From positions 1-53,903 of the forward strand of contig JAJYTE010000015.1 of assembly GCA_021793215.1 (NCBI GenBank): a stretch of 53,903 bases of DNA. Direction: 5' to 3'. The notes beneath the pieces were generated by a model. The model had not been told where the DNA came from. It saw nothing but the letters and a program-made list of their open reading frames with translations, and made no database searches. Below, piece after piece: positions 33,180 to 41,818 of the stretch (position 1 is its first letter; each line of letters opens with the position of its first letter). Source of the DNA: Bacillota bacterium (lineage in GTDB: Bacteria > Bacillota > Sulfobacillia > JAJZYS01 > JAJYTV01). Made by a program: the position numbers and the translations under genes.

Positions 33180-34445
33180 TTACAGTTCGGCGGCGACGGC
33201 AGCCACTTCGGCCGCCGCTTCGCGCACGAGGCGCAGGACATCCTCGAGCGCCTCCATCGGGATGACGACCGGCGGGATCATCCGCAGCACGCGCTCGTTG
33301 TTGAGCGTCCAGAGCGCGAGCACGTGGCGGTGCAGGAGCTCGGACATGAGCATGCCGCCTACGCCCTCGCGCGCCGTCTCGAGGCCGAGCATCAGGCCGC
33401 GCCCGCGCACGTCGGAGATCACCTCCGGGAACTCGCGCTGGATGGCGCGCAGCCCGTCGGCGAGGAACGCGCCCTTGCGCAGCGCTTGGCCGCAGAAGTC
33501 CTCCTCGATCATCACGTCGATCGCCTCGCAGGCTACGGCCGTAGCGAGCGGTGCGCCGCCGCCCCCCCCACCTCCGAAGGTGCTGGTGTGGATGAGCGGC
33601 ATCTCGTCGAGGAACTGGGCCGCGTCGGGTGTGGAGACGCAGGCTCCGATCGGCATCACGCCACCGCCCAGCGCCTTCGAGACCGTGAGGATGTCTGGTG
33701 CGACGCCGTCGTGCTCGCAGGCGAAGTAGCGGCCCGTGCGGCCCATCCCGGACTGCACCTCGTCGAAGATCAGCATGGCGCCGTGCGCATCGCAGATCCT
33801 CCGCGCCGCCGCGAGGTAGCCGTCCGGCGGAACGATGACGCCGCCCTCCCCCTGGATCGGCTCCAGGATCACGGCGGCGACCTCGTCGTCGACCGCCGCT
33901 TCCAGCGCTGCCGCGTCGCCGTACGGCACGAGGCGGACATCTGGCAGGAGTGGCCGGAAGGGGTCCTTGTAGAGGTCGCGTCCGCTGACGGAAAGGGCGC
34001 CGAAGGTCTTGCCGTGGAAGGCGCCGTGCGTCGAGACGAACGTCGCGCGATGGGTCCGGGCGCGGGCGAACTTGAGGGCCGCCTCGTTCGCCTCGGCCCC
34101 GGAGTTGCAGAAGAAGCTGTAGCGTAGATCGCCCGGCGTGATCTCCGCAAGGCGCTTCGCGAGCGCGATCGGCTCGAGTACGGGCAGGGAGCGCGAGGGC
34201 AGCGCGAGCCTGTCGAGCTGCGACTTGGCGCGCGCCACGATGCGCGGGTGCAGGTAGCCGTGCACCATCACGCCGTATCCGCCGCCCATGTCGACGTAGC
34301 GCTCCCCGTCTGCGTCGTAGACGAACGCTCCCTCGGCCCGCACCTCCGGCGATAGCACTCCGAGGAAGCTGTAGGCGCGGGCGATCCCCGGGTTGATGTA
34401 GCGGGCGAGGTCCTCAAGCCAGGTGCTGTCGGGCATGCGATCCAT
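33180..34445 (-). CDS. Class III (ornithine/putrescine/GABA-type) aminotransferase
   Basis: This 421-residue PLP enzyme carries class III hallmarks: FFCNSGAEANEAALK (cofactor phosphate site), GAFHGKTFGALS, EPIQGEGGV, LIFDEVQSGMGRTG, and the cofactor Lys in TVSKALGGG. It should transfer the omega-amino group of a diamine or similar donor to 2-oxoglutarate; similarity to putrescine aminotransferases and the nearby speD hint at polyamine turnover, but this is inference. The normally short TFGGNPLA motif is replaced by TFGG followed by five extra Gly and Ala before PLA, encoded around a C8 tract (33562-33569). ATG at 34445 is chosen; ATG at 34436 is an alternative. Confidence 0.85.
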   Translation of the reverse strand: MDRMPDSTWLEDLARYINPGIARAYSFLGVLSPEVRAEGAFVYDADGERYVDMGGGYGVMVHGYLHPRIVARAKSQLDRLALPSRSLPVLEPIALAKRLAEITPGDLRYSFFCNSGAEANEAALKFARARTHRATFVSTHGAFHGKTFGALSVSGRDLYKDPFRPLLPDVRLVPYGDAAALEAAVDDEVAAVILEPIQGEGGVIVPPDGYLAAARRICDAHGAMLIFDEVQSGMGRTGRYFACEHDGVAPDILTVSKALGGGVMPIGACVSTPDAAQFLDEMPLIHTSTFGGGGGGGAPLATAVACEAIDVMIEEDFCGQALRKGAFLADGLRAIQREFPEVISDVRGRGLMLGLETAREGVGGMLMSELLHRHVLALWTLNNERVLRMIPPVVIPMEALEDVLRLVREAAAEVAAVAAEL

Positions 34446-34522
34446 CCTTCCCTTCCATGGGGACGACGAGTCTACGGAGTTCTCCTAGGACGGCGAGATT
34501 CCCTGCGCACAGAAGTGTGCAC

Positions 34523-34553
34523 AAAAAAACGGGCGACCCGTTCGGGCCGCCCG
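34523..34553 (-). terminator. Rho-independent terminator of the pnt-kor operon
   Basis: An 11-bp GC stem with one mismatch (34530-34540 with 34543-34553) is followed on the minus strand by seven T residues (34529-34523), right after the last kor gene. This is the most canonical terminator in the window. Confidence 0.92.
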
Positions 34554-34564
34554 CGCGCGCGGTA

Positions 34565-35110
34565 TCAGGCGCGGCTCGCCACCGCCTCGCCGAGGGCGAA
34601 GCCCGCCTCGAGCGCCGCGACGTTCAGTTCGAGGAACTCAGCCTTCATCCGGTGGGTCAGCGCGGCGCGCAGGCTCTCGCGCGATACCGCCTCGGTCACG
34701 GCCACGAGCGCCGCGAGCCCCACGACGTTCAGCACGAGCTCCTTGCCGAGTTCGCGCGCCGTGTCGCGCAGCGGCAGCGTCTGGCCCTGCGCGTCGGGCA
34801 CGTCCTTGAGGATCGACTGCTCCAGCAGGACGACGCCGCCCGGACTCACGTGCCGGCCGAACTTCTGGTACGCCTCACGGGAGAAGCAGAGGACCAGGTC
34901 CGGCATCAGCACCTCCGGAAAGGCGATGTCACGCGAGGAGATCACGACCTCCGACTTCGAGGCGCCGAGCCGCGCCTCCGGACCGTAGCTCTGGGTCTGG
35001 ACGACCTTCAGGCCGTCCTGCATCGCCGCCTCCGCGAGCATGGTACCCGCGAGGATGATGCCTTGGCCGCCTCGTCCCGAGAGGCGCACGCGCAGCGGAT
35101 CCTTACGCAT
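34565..35110 (-). CDS. korC: 2-Oxoacid:ferredoxin oxidoreductase, gamma subunit
   Basis: The 181-residue gamma subunit completes the four-part enzyme that decarboxylates a 2-oxoacid to acyl-CoA while reducing ferredoxin. It opens with the glycine-rich GRGGQGIILAGTMLAEAA (residues 12-29), typical of this subunit, followed by YGPEARLGASKSEVVIS. ATG at 35110 overlaps the beta-subunit stop by eight bases. It is the last gene before the T7 terminator. The small size and subunit order fit 2-oxoglutarate-type (Kor) enzymes, though pyruvate- or branched-chain-type substrates cannot be excluded. Confidence 0.9.
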   Translation of the reverse strand: MRKDPLRVRLSGRGGQGIILAGTMLAEAAMQDGLKVVQTQSYGPEARLGASKSEVVISSRDIAFPEVLMPDLVLCFSREAYQKFGRHVSPGGVVLLEQSILKDVPDAQGQTLPLRDTARELGKELVLNVVGLAALVAVTEAVSRESLRAALTHRMKAEFLELNVAALEAGFALGEAVASRA

Positions 35111-35942
35111 CGTAGACGCCTCCCGCCGCGGCGCAGAGCTCGCGGTAGCGCTGGGTGTACTCCGGCATCGCTTCCTCGCGGAAGACGCCGATGGGCCGCT
35201 TGCCGACGAGGACCTCGCGCGTGATCTCCACGGGCGGCAGATCGTGCAGCGGGATCGTCTGGTCGCGCTCGAGGAAGAGCATCTCCGGCGCCTCTCCCAG
35301 TCGGTTCAAGCGGCCGAAGTAGGTTGGGCACTGGCTGAGGACCTCGACCATGCTGAAGCCCGGATGGCGGATCGCGCGGGCGATCAGCTTCGGCATCTCC
35401 TGGAAGTCGAACGTGGTGCTGCGCGCGACGAAGGTGGCACCGGCCGCGATCGCGAGCGTCGGGGCGTCGAAGTTCGGCTCGATGGAGCCGAGCGGCGTCG
35501 TGGTGGAGTGCGAGCCCTGCGGTGTCGTGGGCGCCGACTGGCCACCGGTCATGCCGTAGATCGAGTTGTTGTAGAGCACCACCGTCAGGTCGATGTTGCG
35601 GCGCGCGGCGTGGATGAAGTGATTGCCGCCGATCGCCAGTGCGTCGCCGTCGCCCATCGCGACGATCACCGTGAGCTGCGGGCGGGCCATCTTGAGTCCC
35701 GTGGCGAAGGCGAGGGCGCGTCCGTGGGTCGTGTGCATCGCACCGGTGTTCATGTAGAACGGCGTGCGCCCTGAGCAGCCGATGCCGCCGACGACGACGA
35801 CCTGGTCGAGGTCGGTGCCGACCTCCTTGAGCGCGGCCGCGATGCCCTGCGCGATGATGCCGTGGCCGCAGCCCGGGCACCAGACGGTCGGCATCATCTC
35901 CTGGCGCAGGTACGCGCCGAGGTCCTGACCGACGCTAGGCAT
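35103..35942 (-). CDS. korB: 2-Oxoacid:ferredoxin oxidoreductase, beta subunit (TPP-binding)
   Basis: The 279-residue beta subunit binds thiamine diphosphate. WCPGCGHG (residues 21-28) carries the cluster-region cysteines, and the TPP/Mg motif runs GDGDALAIGG to NNSIYGMTGGQSAP with about 25-30 residues between, as expected. IGCSGRTPFYMNTG and TTHGRALAFATG are also family features. ATG at 35942 overlaps the alpha-subunit stop by eight bases, and its own stop overlaps the gamma start by eight, so the subunits are made in equal amounts by coupled translation. Confidence 0.93.
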   Translation of the reverse strand: MPSVGQDLGAYLRQEMMPTVWCPGCGHGIIAQGIAAALKEVGTDLDQVVVVGGIGCSGRTPFYMNTGAMHTTHGRALAFATGLKMARPQLTVIVAMGDGDALAIGGNHFIHAARRNIDLTVVLYNNSIYGMTGGQSAPTTPQGSHSTTTPLGSIEPNFDAPTLAIAAGATFVARSTTFDFQEMPKLIARAIRHPGFSMVEVLSQCPTYFGRLNRLGEAPEMLFLERDQTIPLHDLPPVEITREVLVGKRPIGVFREEAMPEYTQRYRELCAAAGGVYDA

Positions 35943-37059
35943 GCACGATCCCTCCCTTCGCGTCCTGCACCTCGCGCGCCGCCGCTGCGATCTCCTCCGG
36001 GGTGAAGAGGTCGCCGTCGGCGCGCCCGAGCGGCACGACGCGGCAGCGGCCCTGCACGGCCGCCTGCACGGCGATCACGTACTGGCCCAGGTTCAGTTCC
36101 GGCACCAAGATGGTATCGACCCGCTCCGCGATCTCCTGCACGAGGTAGTCCGGGAACGGCCAGAGCGTCTGCAGGTCGAGGAGCCCAGCGGCGACTCCTT
36201 CCTGCCGCAGCGCGTCGACCGCCTCGTGGGCAGCCCGCGCCGTGATGCCGTAGGCGAGAAGCGCGACCGAGGCGTCCTCGAGCCGGTAGGCCTGGAAGTG
36301 GGTGATCTCGCGCGCGTCGTGGCGCAGCCGCTCCTCGAGCGAGCGCAGCATGCGCTCGACCGCCTTGCCTCCGGCCGTCTTGGGCAGGCCGCTCTCGTCG
36401 TGCGCGAGGCCCGTGACTACGGTACGGCGGCCCTCGCCGAACGGCACGAAGGGGTTGTCGCCGAAGGGCTGGCGGTCCTGTGCGGACGCAGCTGTCTCGC
36501 GCGGCACGGGGGTGATCTCTGGCAGGTCGACGTTCTCCCGCATGTGCGAGAGCACCGCGTCCAAGAGCACGATCACCGGCTGGCGGTAGGTTTCGGAGAG
36601 GGCGAAGGCGCGCGCCGTAACCTCGTAGGCGGAGAGGACGGAGGAGGCGGTCAGTGTGATCGCGACGCGGTCGCCGTGGCTGCCGAAGCGGGCCTGCATC
36701 ACCTCGCCCTGGGCGGGCAGGGTAGGCAGCCCCGTCGAGGGGCCTCCCCGCTGGGAGTCGACGATCACGCAGGGCGTCTGGGTCATCGCGGCGTAACCGA
36801 TGTGCTCCTGCATCAGCGAGAATCCTGGTCCGGACGTGGCCGTCATCGCGCGCGCGCCGCCCCAGGCCGCGCCGATCGCCGCGGCGACGGCGGAGAGTTC
36901 GTCCTCCATCTGGATGAACACGCCGCCCCGCGCGGGCAGGATGCGCGCCATCTGCTCCATGATCTCGGTCGCGGGCGTGATCGGGTAGCCGGCGTAGAAG
37001 TCGCAGCCCGCTGCTGCGGCGCCGAGGGCGACGGCCTCGTTGCCCTGGATCAGTCGCAT
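35935..37059 (-). CDS. korA: 2-Oxoacid:ferredoxin oxidoreductase, alpha subunit
   Basis: The 374-residue alpha subunit forms the 2-oxoacid and CoA site with KorB. It opens with GNEAVALGAAAAGCDFYAGY followed by PITPATEIME, the hallmark of KorA/VorB chains, and contains TSGPGFSLMQEHIGYA and DSQRGGPSTGLPT. ATG at 37059 overlaps the ferredoxin-subunit stop by ten bases; the frame continues upstream to 37155, but those codons lie inside the ferredoxin gene. Sequence alone does not separate 2-oxoglutarate from other 2-oxoacids with certainty. Confidence 0.93.
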   Translation of the reverse strand: MRLIQGNEAVALGAAAAGCDFYAGYPITPATEIMEQMARILPARGGVFIQMEDELSAVAAAIGAAWGGARAMTATSGPGFSLMQEHIGYAAMTQTPCVIVDSQRGGPSTGLPTLPAQGEVMQARFGSHGDRVAITLTASSVLSAYEVTARAFALSETYRQPVIVLLDAVLSHMRENVDLPEITPVPRETAASAQDRQPFGDNPFVPFGEGRRTVVTGLAHDESGLPKTAGGKAVERMLRSLEERLRHDAREITHFQAYRLEDASVALLAYGITARAAHEAVDALRQEGVAAGLLDLQTLWPFPDYLVQEIAERVDTILVPELNLGQYVIAVQAAVQGRCRVVPLGRADGDLFTPEEIAAAAREVQDAKGGIVHA

Positions 37060-37310
37060 TGCGATCCCCCCATCGCCATCTGGGCCTCCGGGATGCGCGC
37101 CAAGGTGAACACGAAGTCCGGGCACCGCGCGGCGCAGACGCCGCAGAAGATGCACCGCTCGATGTCCTCGACGACGATGCGTTCACCGTCGTCCAGCGAC
37201 AGGATGCCGGCCGGGCAGGAGCCGATGCAGAGGTTGCACCCCTTGCACCAGTCGCGCTGCACGGTGAGCATGCGGTCCCGCTGCGTGAACTGCAGCGCCT
37301 TCTCCGTCAC
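37050..37310 (-). CDS. korD: 2-Oxoacid:ferredoxin oxidoreductase, delta (2[4Fe-4S] ferredoxin) subunit
   Basis: The 86-residue protein carries two CxxCxxCxxxCP clusters, WCKGCNLCIGSCP (about residues 21-33) and RCIFCGVCAARCP (about 52-64), so it holds two [4Fe-4S] centres and passes electrons out of the oxidoreductase. GTG at 37310 overlaps the stop of the GltD-like gene by four bases (GTGA); GGGGGG lies nine bases upstream. The order korD-korA-korB-korC is the usual one for four-subunit 2-oxoglutarate enzymes. Confidence 0.92.
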   Translation of the reverse strand: MTEKALQFTQRDRMLTVQRDWCKGCNLCIGSCPAGILSLDDGERIVVEDIERCIFCGVCAARCPDFVFTLARIPEAQMAMGGSQCD

Positions 37311-38683
37311 TGCGAGCGCCCCCCTTGCGGGCGAGCCGGCCCGCGCAGATACCTGTCAATGCCGAGCGCCGCGCGCTTTCCTTGGGCGACCGCCTCAACG
37401 ACGGTGTCGCCGCCGTTCACGGCGTCGCCGCCGGCGAAGAAGAGCGGACTTTGGGTCTGACCGCTAGTAGCGTCGATCGCGATGCGGGCGTCGGGCTCGC
37501 CGATGGCGTCGATCATCCCGAGGAACTCCTTGCGGAAGCGCTGCCCCACCGCCTTCACGAGCGTGTCGACGGGCAGGTCGAACTCGCTGCCGGCGATCGG
37601 TTGCGGCCTGCGCCGGCCGCTCGCATCGGGCTCGCCGAGCTCCATGCGCTGGCAGGCTACGGCCTCCAGGAGACGCTCGCCGCGCAGTGCGGTCGGCAGC
37701 GTCAGCCAGAGGAACTTCACACCGTCCTCCATCGCCTCGACCACCTCATGGCGGAAGGCGGGCATCTCCGCCTCCGTGCGGCGGTAGAGCACGTAGACCT
37801 CCTCGGCGCCGAGGCGAAGCGCCTCCCGCGCCACGTCCATCGCGGTGTTGCCGCCGCCGACGACGGCGACCCTGCGCCCCACGGGGAGCGGTTTCAAGTC
37901 CTTCAGCGCCTCGATGAAGGGCAGCGACTCGTAGACACCCTCGAGCTGGTCGCCCGGGTAGGAGACCTCCTGGTCGTCGCCCAGGCCGATCCCGAGGAAG
38001 ACGGCGTCGTACTCGCGGCTCAGGAGGTCGAGGTCCGCCTGCGTCTCGACGGGAGACCTCAGGCGGATCTCGACGCCCAGCGCACGCAGGCGGTCCGCCT
38101 CCTGCGGCAGGGGGTCGCGCAGCTGGCGGTACGGGGCGATCGCGTAGCGCACGAGCCCTCCGACCTCCGGGCGGGCATCGAAGACGGTCACGGCGTAGCC
38201 GAGCGGCGCCAGGGTGGCAGCGCACGAGAGTCCGGCCGGTCCGGCGCCCACCACGGCAACGCGAAGGCCGTTGTGGGGCAGATGCACCATCTTGGGGGGA
38301 TGCGCGAGGGCGTGGTCGGTGGCGGCGCGCTGCAGCCGCGCGATCGCCACCGGGCGGCGCCCTTCGCGTTCGAGGACGCAGGCCGCTTCGCACAGCACCT
38401 CGGTGGGGCAGACGCGGGCGCAGCTGCCGCCCAGGGCGTTCTCCGCGAAGATCAGCTCGGCCGCGCGGTCGTCATCGCCGCGCGCAAGGCTCTGGATGAA
38501 GCCCGGCACGTCGATGCCGGCCGGGCAGGCCGCTGTGCAGGGGGCGGGGGCCGTCTGGCTGCCGCAGTCGAGGCAGCGCTCCGCTTCCACAGGCACCTCC
38601 CGCTCCGCGAGGGGCGGATGGAGTTCCTCGAGCAGCGCCGCCACGGAGTCCGGCGCGGCGGCGGCGCGCGTCGTGCTCGCCAT
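37307..38683 (-). CDS. GltD/NfnB-like FAD-dependent oxidoreductase with N-terminal Fe-S domain
   Basis: The 458-residue protein matches the small subunit of glutamate synthase and its relatives. The N-terminal Fer4-type domain has CLDCG, CTAACPAG, CARVCP and CEAAC (about residues 37-103), enough for two [4Fe-4S] clusters. Then come the FAD loop VVGAGPAGLSCA (about 145) and an NAD(P) loop VVGGGNTAMDVA (about 275), and the closing FFAGGDAVNGGDTVVEA. No glutamate synthase large subunit is nearby. Its four-base overlap with korD suggests it moves electrons between the ferredoxin of the Kor enzyme and NAD(P)H, as NfnB-type proteins do; that role is inference. ATG at 38683 is the start. Confidence 0.88.
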   Translation of the reverse strand: MASTTRAAAAPDSVAALLEELHPPLAEREVPVEAERCLDCGSQTAPAPCTAACPAGIDVPGFIQSLARGDDDRAAELIFAENALGGSCARVCPTEVLCEAACVLEREGRRPVAIARLQRAATDHALAHPPKMVHLPHNGLRVAVVGAGPAGLSCAATLAPLGYAVTVFDARPEVGGLVRYAIAPYRQLRDPLPQEADRLRALGVEIRLRSPVETQADLDLLSREYDAVFLGIGLGDDQEVSYPGDQLEGVYESLPFIEALKDLKPLPVGRRVAVVGGGNTAMDVAREALRLGAEEVYVLYRRTEAEMPAFRHEVVEAMEDGVKFLWLTLPTALRGERLLEAVACQRMELGEPDASGRRRPQPIAGSEFDLPVDTLVKAVGQRFRKEFLGMIDAIGEPDARIAIDATSGQTQSPLFFAGGDAVNGGDTVVEAVAQGKRAALGIDRYLRGPARPQGGRSQ

Positions 38684-38720
38684 CTCTCACCACTTCCAGT
38701 TCTCGCTGACGTCGGGTCCC

Positions 38721-40112
38721 TCAGGCGGCTTCCTTGAGGGCGAGCAACAACTGCTGCAAGGCGCCCTTCGCGTCACCGAAGTACATCATCGTATTCGGCA
38801 GGAAGAAGAGCGGGTTGTCGATGCCTGCGAAGCCGGAGGCCATCGAGCGCTTGTTGACGATGACGGTCTTCGCCCGGTCCACGTTGAGGATCGGCATGCC
38901 GTAGATCGGGCTGCCCGGGTTCTCCCGCGCGTCCGGGTTGACGACGTCGTTCGCCCCGATCACCAGCACCACGTCGGTGCGCTCGAACTCGGGGTTGATG
39001 TCCTCCATGTCGTAGAGCCGGTCGTACGGGACGTTGGCCTCCGCCAGGAGCACGTTCATGTGGCCCGGCATGCGGCCGGCCACCGGGTGGATCGCGAAGC
39101 GCACGTCGACGCCGCGCGCCACCAGCGCGTCCATCAGGTCCTTGCACTCCTGCTGCGCGCGCGCGACGGCGAGCCCGTAGCCGGGCACGATCACGACGCG
39201 CTGCGCGTAGGCGCAGAGCATCGAGACCTCCTCCGCGTTCGTGGGATGGATCTCGCCGCGCTCCGAGGAACCAGTGGCGGTCACCGTCGCCCCGAAGGCC
39301 GAGAAGAGAACGTTGAAGATCGAGCGGTTCATCGCGCGGCTCATGATCAGCGTGAGGATCGTACCGGAGGACCCCACGAGGGCTCCCGCCACGATTAGGA
39401 CGTCATTCTGCAGCACGAAGCCCGCGGCTGCCGCCGCGATGCCGGTGAAGGCGTTCAGGAGGGCGATGATCACCGGCATGTCGGCGCCGCCGACCGGCAT
39501 GACGATCGAGACGCCGAGGACCATCGAGCCGACGATCAGGATCCAGTCGAGCAGCAGCTTCGTCGAAGGAGTCGGCACGATCAGCACCGCGACCCCGACG
39601 AGCACGAGCAGGACGAGCAGGATGGCGTTGACGATGTTCTGGCCGCGGAACGACTTGGGGCGTCCGGTGATCCACTCCTGCAGCTTCAGGAAGGCGATGA
39701 CGCTGCCGGTGAACGACACGGAACCCACGAGCATGTCGAAGAGGCCTGGAACCGCCTCCGAGAGGCCGGGGTAGCTCGCGTGCGCCAGGGCGTGAAGCGC
39801 CTCGGCGAGCGCGATCAGCGCGGCGGCGCCTCCGCCCATGCCGTTGAACACGGCGACCATCTGGGGCATCGCCGTCATCCGGACGGAGCGGGCTGAGTAG
39901 GCGCCGATCACGGCGCCGACGATGGCGGTCGCGAGCAGCAGGATGACGTTGGTGATCGGGGCTCCGATCAACGTGAAGGCGACGGCGATCACCATGCCGA
40001 CCGCGGCGGTCAGGTTGCCGCTGCGGGCGGTGGCCGGGTTGCGCAGGCGCATCACGCCGACGATGAAGAGGATGGCGGCGATCATGTAGGCCGCCTCGCG
40101 CAGGTTGGTCAT
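38721..40112 (-). CDS. pntB: NAD(P) transhydrogenase beta subunit
   Basis: The 463-residue membrane protein has eight or nine N-terminal helices (about residues 1-260) and an NADP(H)-binding C-terminal domain with VPGYGLAVARAQ, HPVAGRMPGHMNVLLAEA, VIGANDVVNP and the final MMYFGDAK. With the alpha subunits it couples hydride transfer from NADH to NADP to proton flow across the membrane. ATG at 40112 overlaps the pntA2 stop by four bases (ATGA). The 37-base gap to the GltD-like gene contains no terminator, so transcription likely continues into it. Confidence 0.95.
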   Translation of the reverse strand: MTNLREAAYMIAAILFIVGVMRLRNPATARSGNLTAAVGMVIAVAFTLIGAPITNVILLLATAIVGAVIGAYSARSVRMTAMPQMVAVFNGMGGGAAALIALAEALHALAHASYPGLSEAVPGLFDMLVGSVSFTGSVIAFLKLQEWITGRPKSFRGQNIVNAILLVLLVLVGVAVLIVPTPSTKLLLDWILIVGSMVLGVSIVMPVGGADMPVIIALLNAFTGIAAAAAGFVLQNDVLIVAGALVGSSGTILTLIMSRAMNRSIFNVLFSAFGATVTATGSSERGEIHPTNAEEVSMLCAYAQRVVIVPGYGLAVARAQQECKDLMDALVARGVDVRFAIHPVAGRMPGHMNVLLAEANVPYDRLYDMEDINPEFERTDVVLVIGANDVVNPDARENPGSPIYGMPILNVDRAKTVIVNKRSMASGFAGIDNPLFFLPNTMMYFGDAKGALQQLLLALKEAA

Positions 40113-40417
40113 TTGGCGGCCTGTCCCTTCTCGTTCGGAGTCTTGCGGAACATCTCGAGCATTCGGTCAGTGACGACGAAGCCGCCCACGACGTTCAAGG
40201 TGGCGAGGAACAGCGCGAGTCCGGCGACGATCAGTTGAGAGGTGCCGAGGGCGGCGACCACGACGATCAGCGCGCCGACGACCAGCACTCCGTGGATGGC
40301 GTTCGTCGCGCTCATCAGCGGGGTATGCAGCACGGGTGGGATCTTGGTGATCAGCGACCAGCCGACGAAGATGGCAAGCAGGAAGGAGAACAGCTCCTGC
40401 AGGAGGCTTGCATGCAC
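40109..40417 (-). CDS. pntA2: NAD(P) transhydrogenase alpha subunit 2 (membrane part)
   Basis: The 102-residue protein has three or four hydrophobic helices. It includes the typical WSLITKIPPVLHTPLMSATNAIHG stretch region (about residues 20-43), which places membrane contacts next to PntB. It ends in NVVGGFVVTDRMLEMF, also conserved. GTG at 40417 is the start. The separate small alpha-2 polypeptide marks the three-subunit Rhodospirillum-type transhydrogenase rather than the two-subunit E. coli type. Confidence 0.93.
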   Translation of the reverse strand: MHASLLQELFSFLLAIFVGWSLITKIPPVLHTPLMSATNAIHGVLVVGALIVVVAALGTSQLIVAGLALFLATLNVVGGFVVTDRMLEMFRKTPNEKGQAAK

Positions 40418-40457
40418 GTGGACAACACCTCTCTCGATGGGATGCGGCGGACGGCGG

Positions 40458-41624
40458 CTAGCGCTGCACGGCGGCGAGGCGCTCGGCGGTAGGCTGGTGC
40501 ACGACGTTGCCGCCGAAGCTGACGCAGGTGGAGCGCAGGATCTCGTCGTCCTGCGGCAGATCCCCCAGGTCGCCCTTCGCCTTCGCCTCGCCGACCCAGA
40601 CCTTGAACATGTGGTCCAGGAAGGTGACGAGGTTCCGGGAGAAGAGCTGGCTCGCCGGCAGCGGCATCGTGGAGGGCAGATTGAGACGTCCGTCGATGAT
40701 CACGCCGCCGTCGCTGACGACCACCTCGCCAGGCTGGGTGAGTTCGCAGTTGCCGCCCGTCTCGGCGGCCAGGTCGACCACCACGGAACCGGGATGCATC
40801 GCGGCGACCATCTCGCGGCTCACGAGAAGCGGCGCACGACGTCCGGGGACCATCGCGGTGGAGATCACCAGGTCCGCCTTGCGAACCGGCTCCTCGAGCG
40901 CCTGACGCTCGCGCGCCTCCTCGTCGTCGGCCATCGCGCGCGCGTAGCCGCCCTCGCCCTCCCCGTCGGTGACGGGCAGACTGAGGAAGCCGGCGCCGAG
41001 GCTCTCGACCTGCTCGCGCGAGGCCGGACGCACATCGAACGCCTGGACGACGGCGCCGAGTCTGCGCGCTGTGGCGATCGCCTGCAGCCCCGCAACGCCG
41101 GCGCCGAGGATCAGGACCTTCGCCGGCGGGATCGTGCCGGCCGCGGTCATCAGCATCGGGAAGAAGCGCTCCGCGAGCAGGGCGCCCTGCAGGACAGCGC
41201 GGTAGCCGGACACGGTGCTCATCGCAGAGAGGACGTCCATGCTCTGGGCGCGGGTGATCCGCGGCATCAGGTCCATGCTAAAGCTCGTGGCGCCGGTCTC
41301 GGCGACGCGGCCCGCAGTCTCGGGATCGATGAGGGGCATCATCTGGGCGATCAGGACAGTTCCAGGGCGCAGGAGGCGCATCTCTTCGGGCAGCGGCGCG
41401 CTGATCTTCAGTACGAAGTCGGCCGCCTCACAGACGCTTTGCGCGTCCGGCTTGATCTCGGCCCCCGCGGCCTCGTAGACCGCATCGGGCATCTGTGCGG
41501 CGCTGCCGGCGCCGGACTCGATCGCGATCGAGTGGCCCTTGGCGACGAGCTTCGCGACGGTCTCGGGGACGAGAGCGACGCGTCGCTCACCGGATTTCGT
41601 CTCCCTGGGTACGCCAATGTACAC
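40458..41624 (-). CDS. pntA1: NAD(P) transhydrogenase alpha subunit 1 (NAD-binding part)
   Basis: This 388-residue soluble subunit binds NAD(H). It shares the alanine-dehydrogenase fold: YIGVPRETKSGERRVAL at the N-terminus, STVSGYRAV in the middle, the dinucleotide loop ILGAGVAGLQAIATARRLGA and the mobile-loop region with DLMPRITRAQ. GTG at 41624 has AGGAGGTG six bases upstream; the frame opens slightly earlier at 41645. It is the first gene of the run that ends at the terminator near 34523. Its promoter was not found; a small CCCC-TTA-GGGG hairpin lies about 50 bases upstream. Confidence 0.93.
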   Translation of the reverse strand: MYIGVPRETKSGERRVALVPETVAKLVAKGHSIAIESGAGSAAQMPDAVYEAAGAEIKPDAQSVCEAADFVLKISAPLPEEMRLLRPGTVLIAQMMPLIDPETAGRVAETGATSFSMDLMPRITRAQSMDVLSAMSTVSGYRAVLQGALLAERFFPMLMTAAGTIPPAKVLILGAGVAGLQAIATARRLGAVVQAFDVRPASREQVESLGAGFLSLPVTDGEGEGGYARAMADDEEARERQALEEPVRKADLVISTAMVPGRRAPLLVSREMVAAMHPGSVVVDLAAETGGNCELTQPGEVVVSDGGVIIDGRLNLPSTMPLPASQLFSRNLVTFLDHMFKVWVGEAKAKGDLGDLPQDDEILRSTCVSFGGNVVHQPTAERLAAVQR

Positions 41625-41746
41625 CGACACCACCTCCTCCAACACGATAGAAACAGGTCCCCCTTAGGGGCAGGGTCCAAAGGAACCGAACGCTAGGCGG
41701 CCATCTGGTCCCCAAGGCTCCGGCGATCGGCCCTTTGACCCCATTC

Positions 41747-41779
41747 GATTTCGCCGCTTCGGTGCGGTGCGGCGAAATC
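41747..41779. promoter_or_regulatory. 10-bp perfect inverted repeat between pntA1 and rpiA
   Basis: GATTTCGCCG (41747-41756) and CGGCGAAATC (41770-41779) are exact reverse complements around a 13-base spacer, 40 bases upstream of rpiA and 120 bases upstream of pntA1. No T-run follows, so an operator or a structured leader is more likely than a terminator. Confidence 0.6.
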
Positions 41780-41818
41780 CCTTGCGGTTCCACCCGATTC
41801 GGAGAGGAGAGATGCGCG

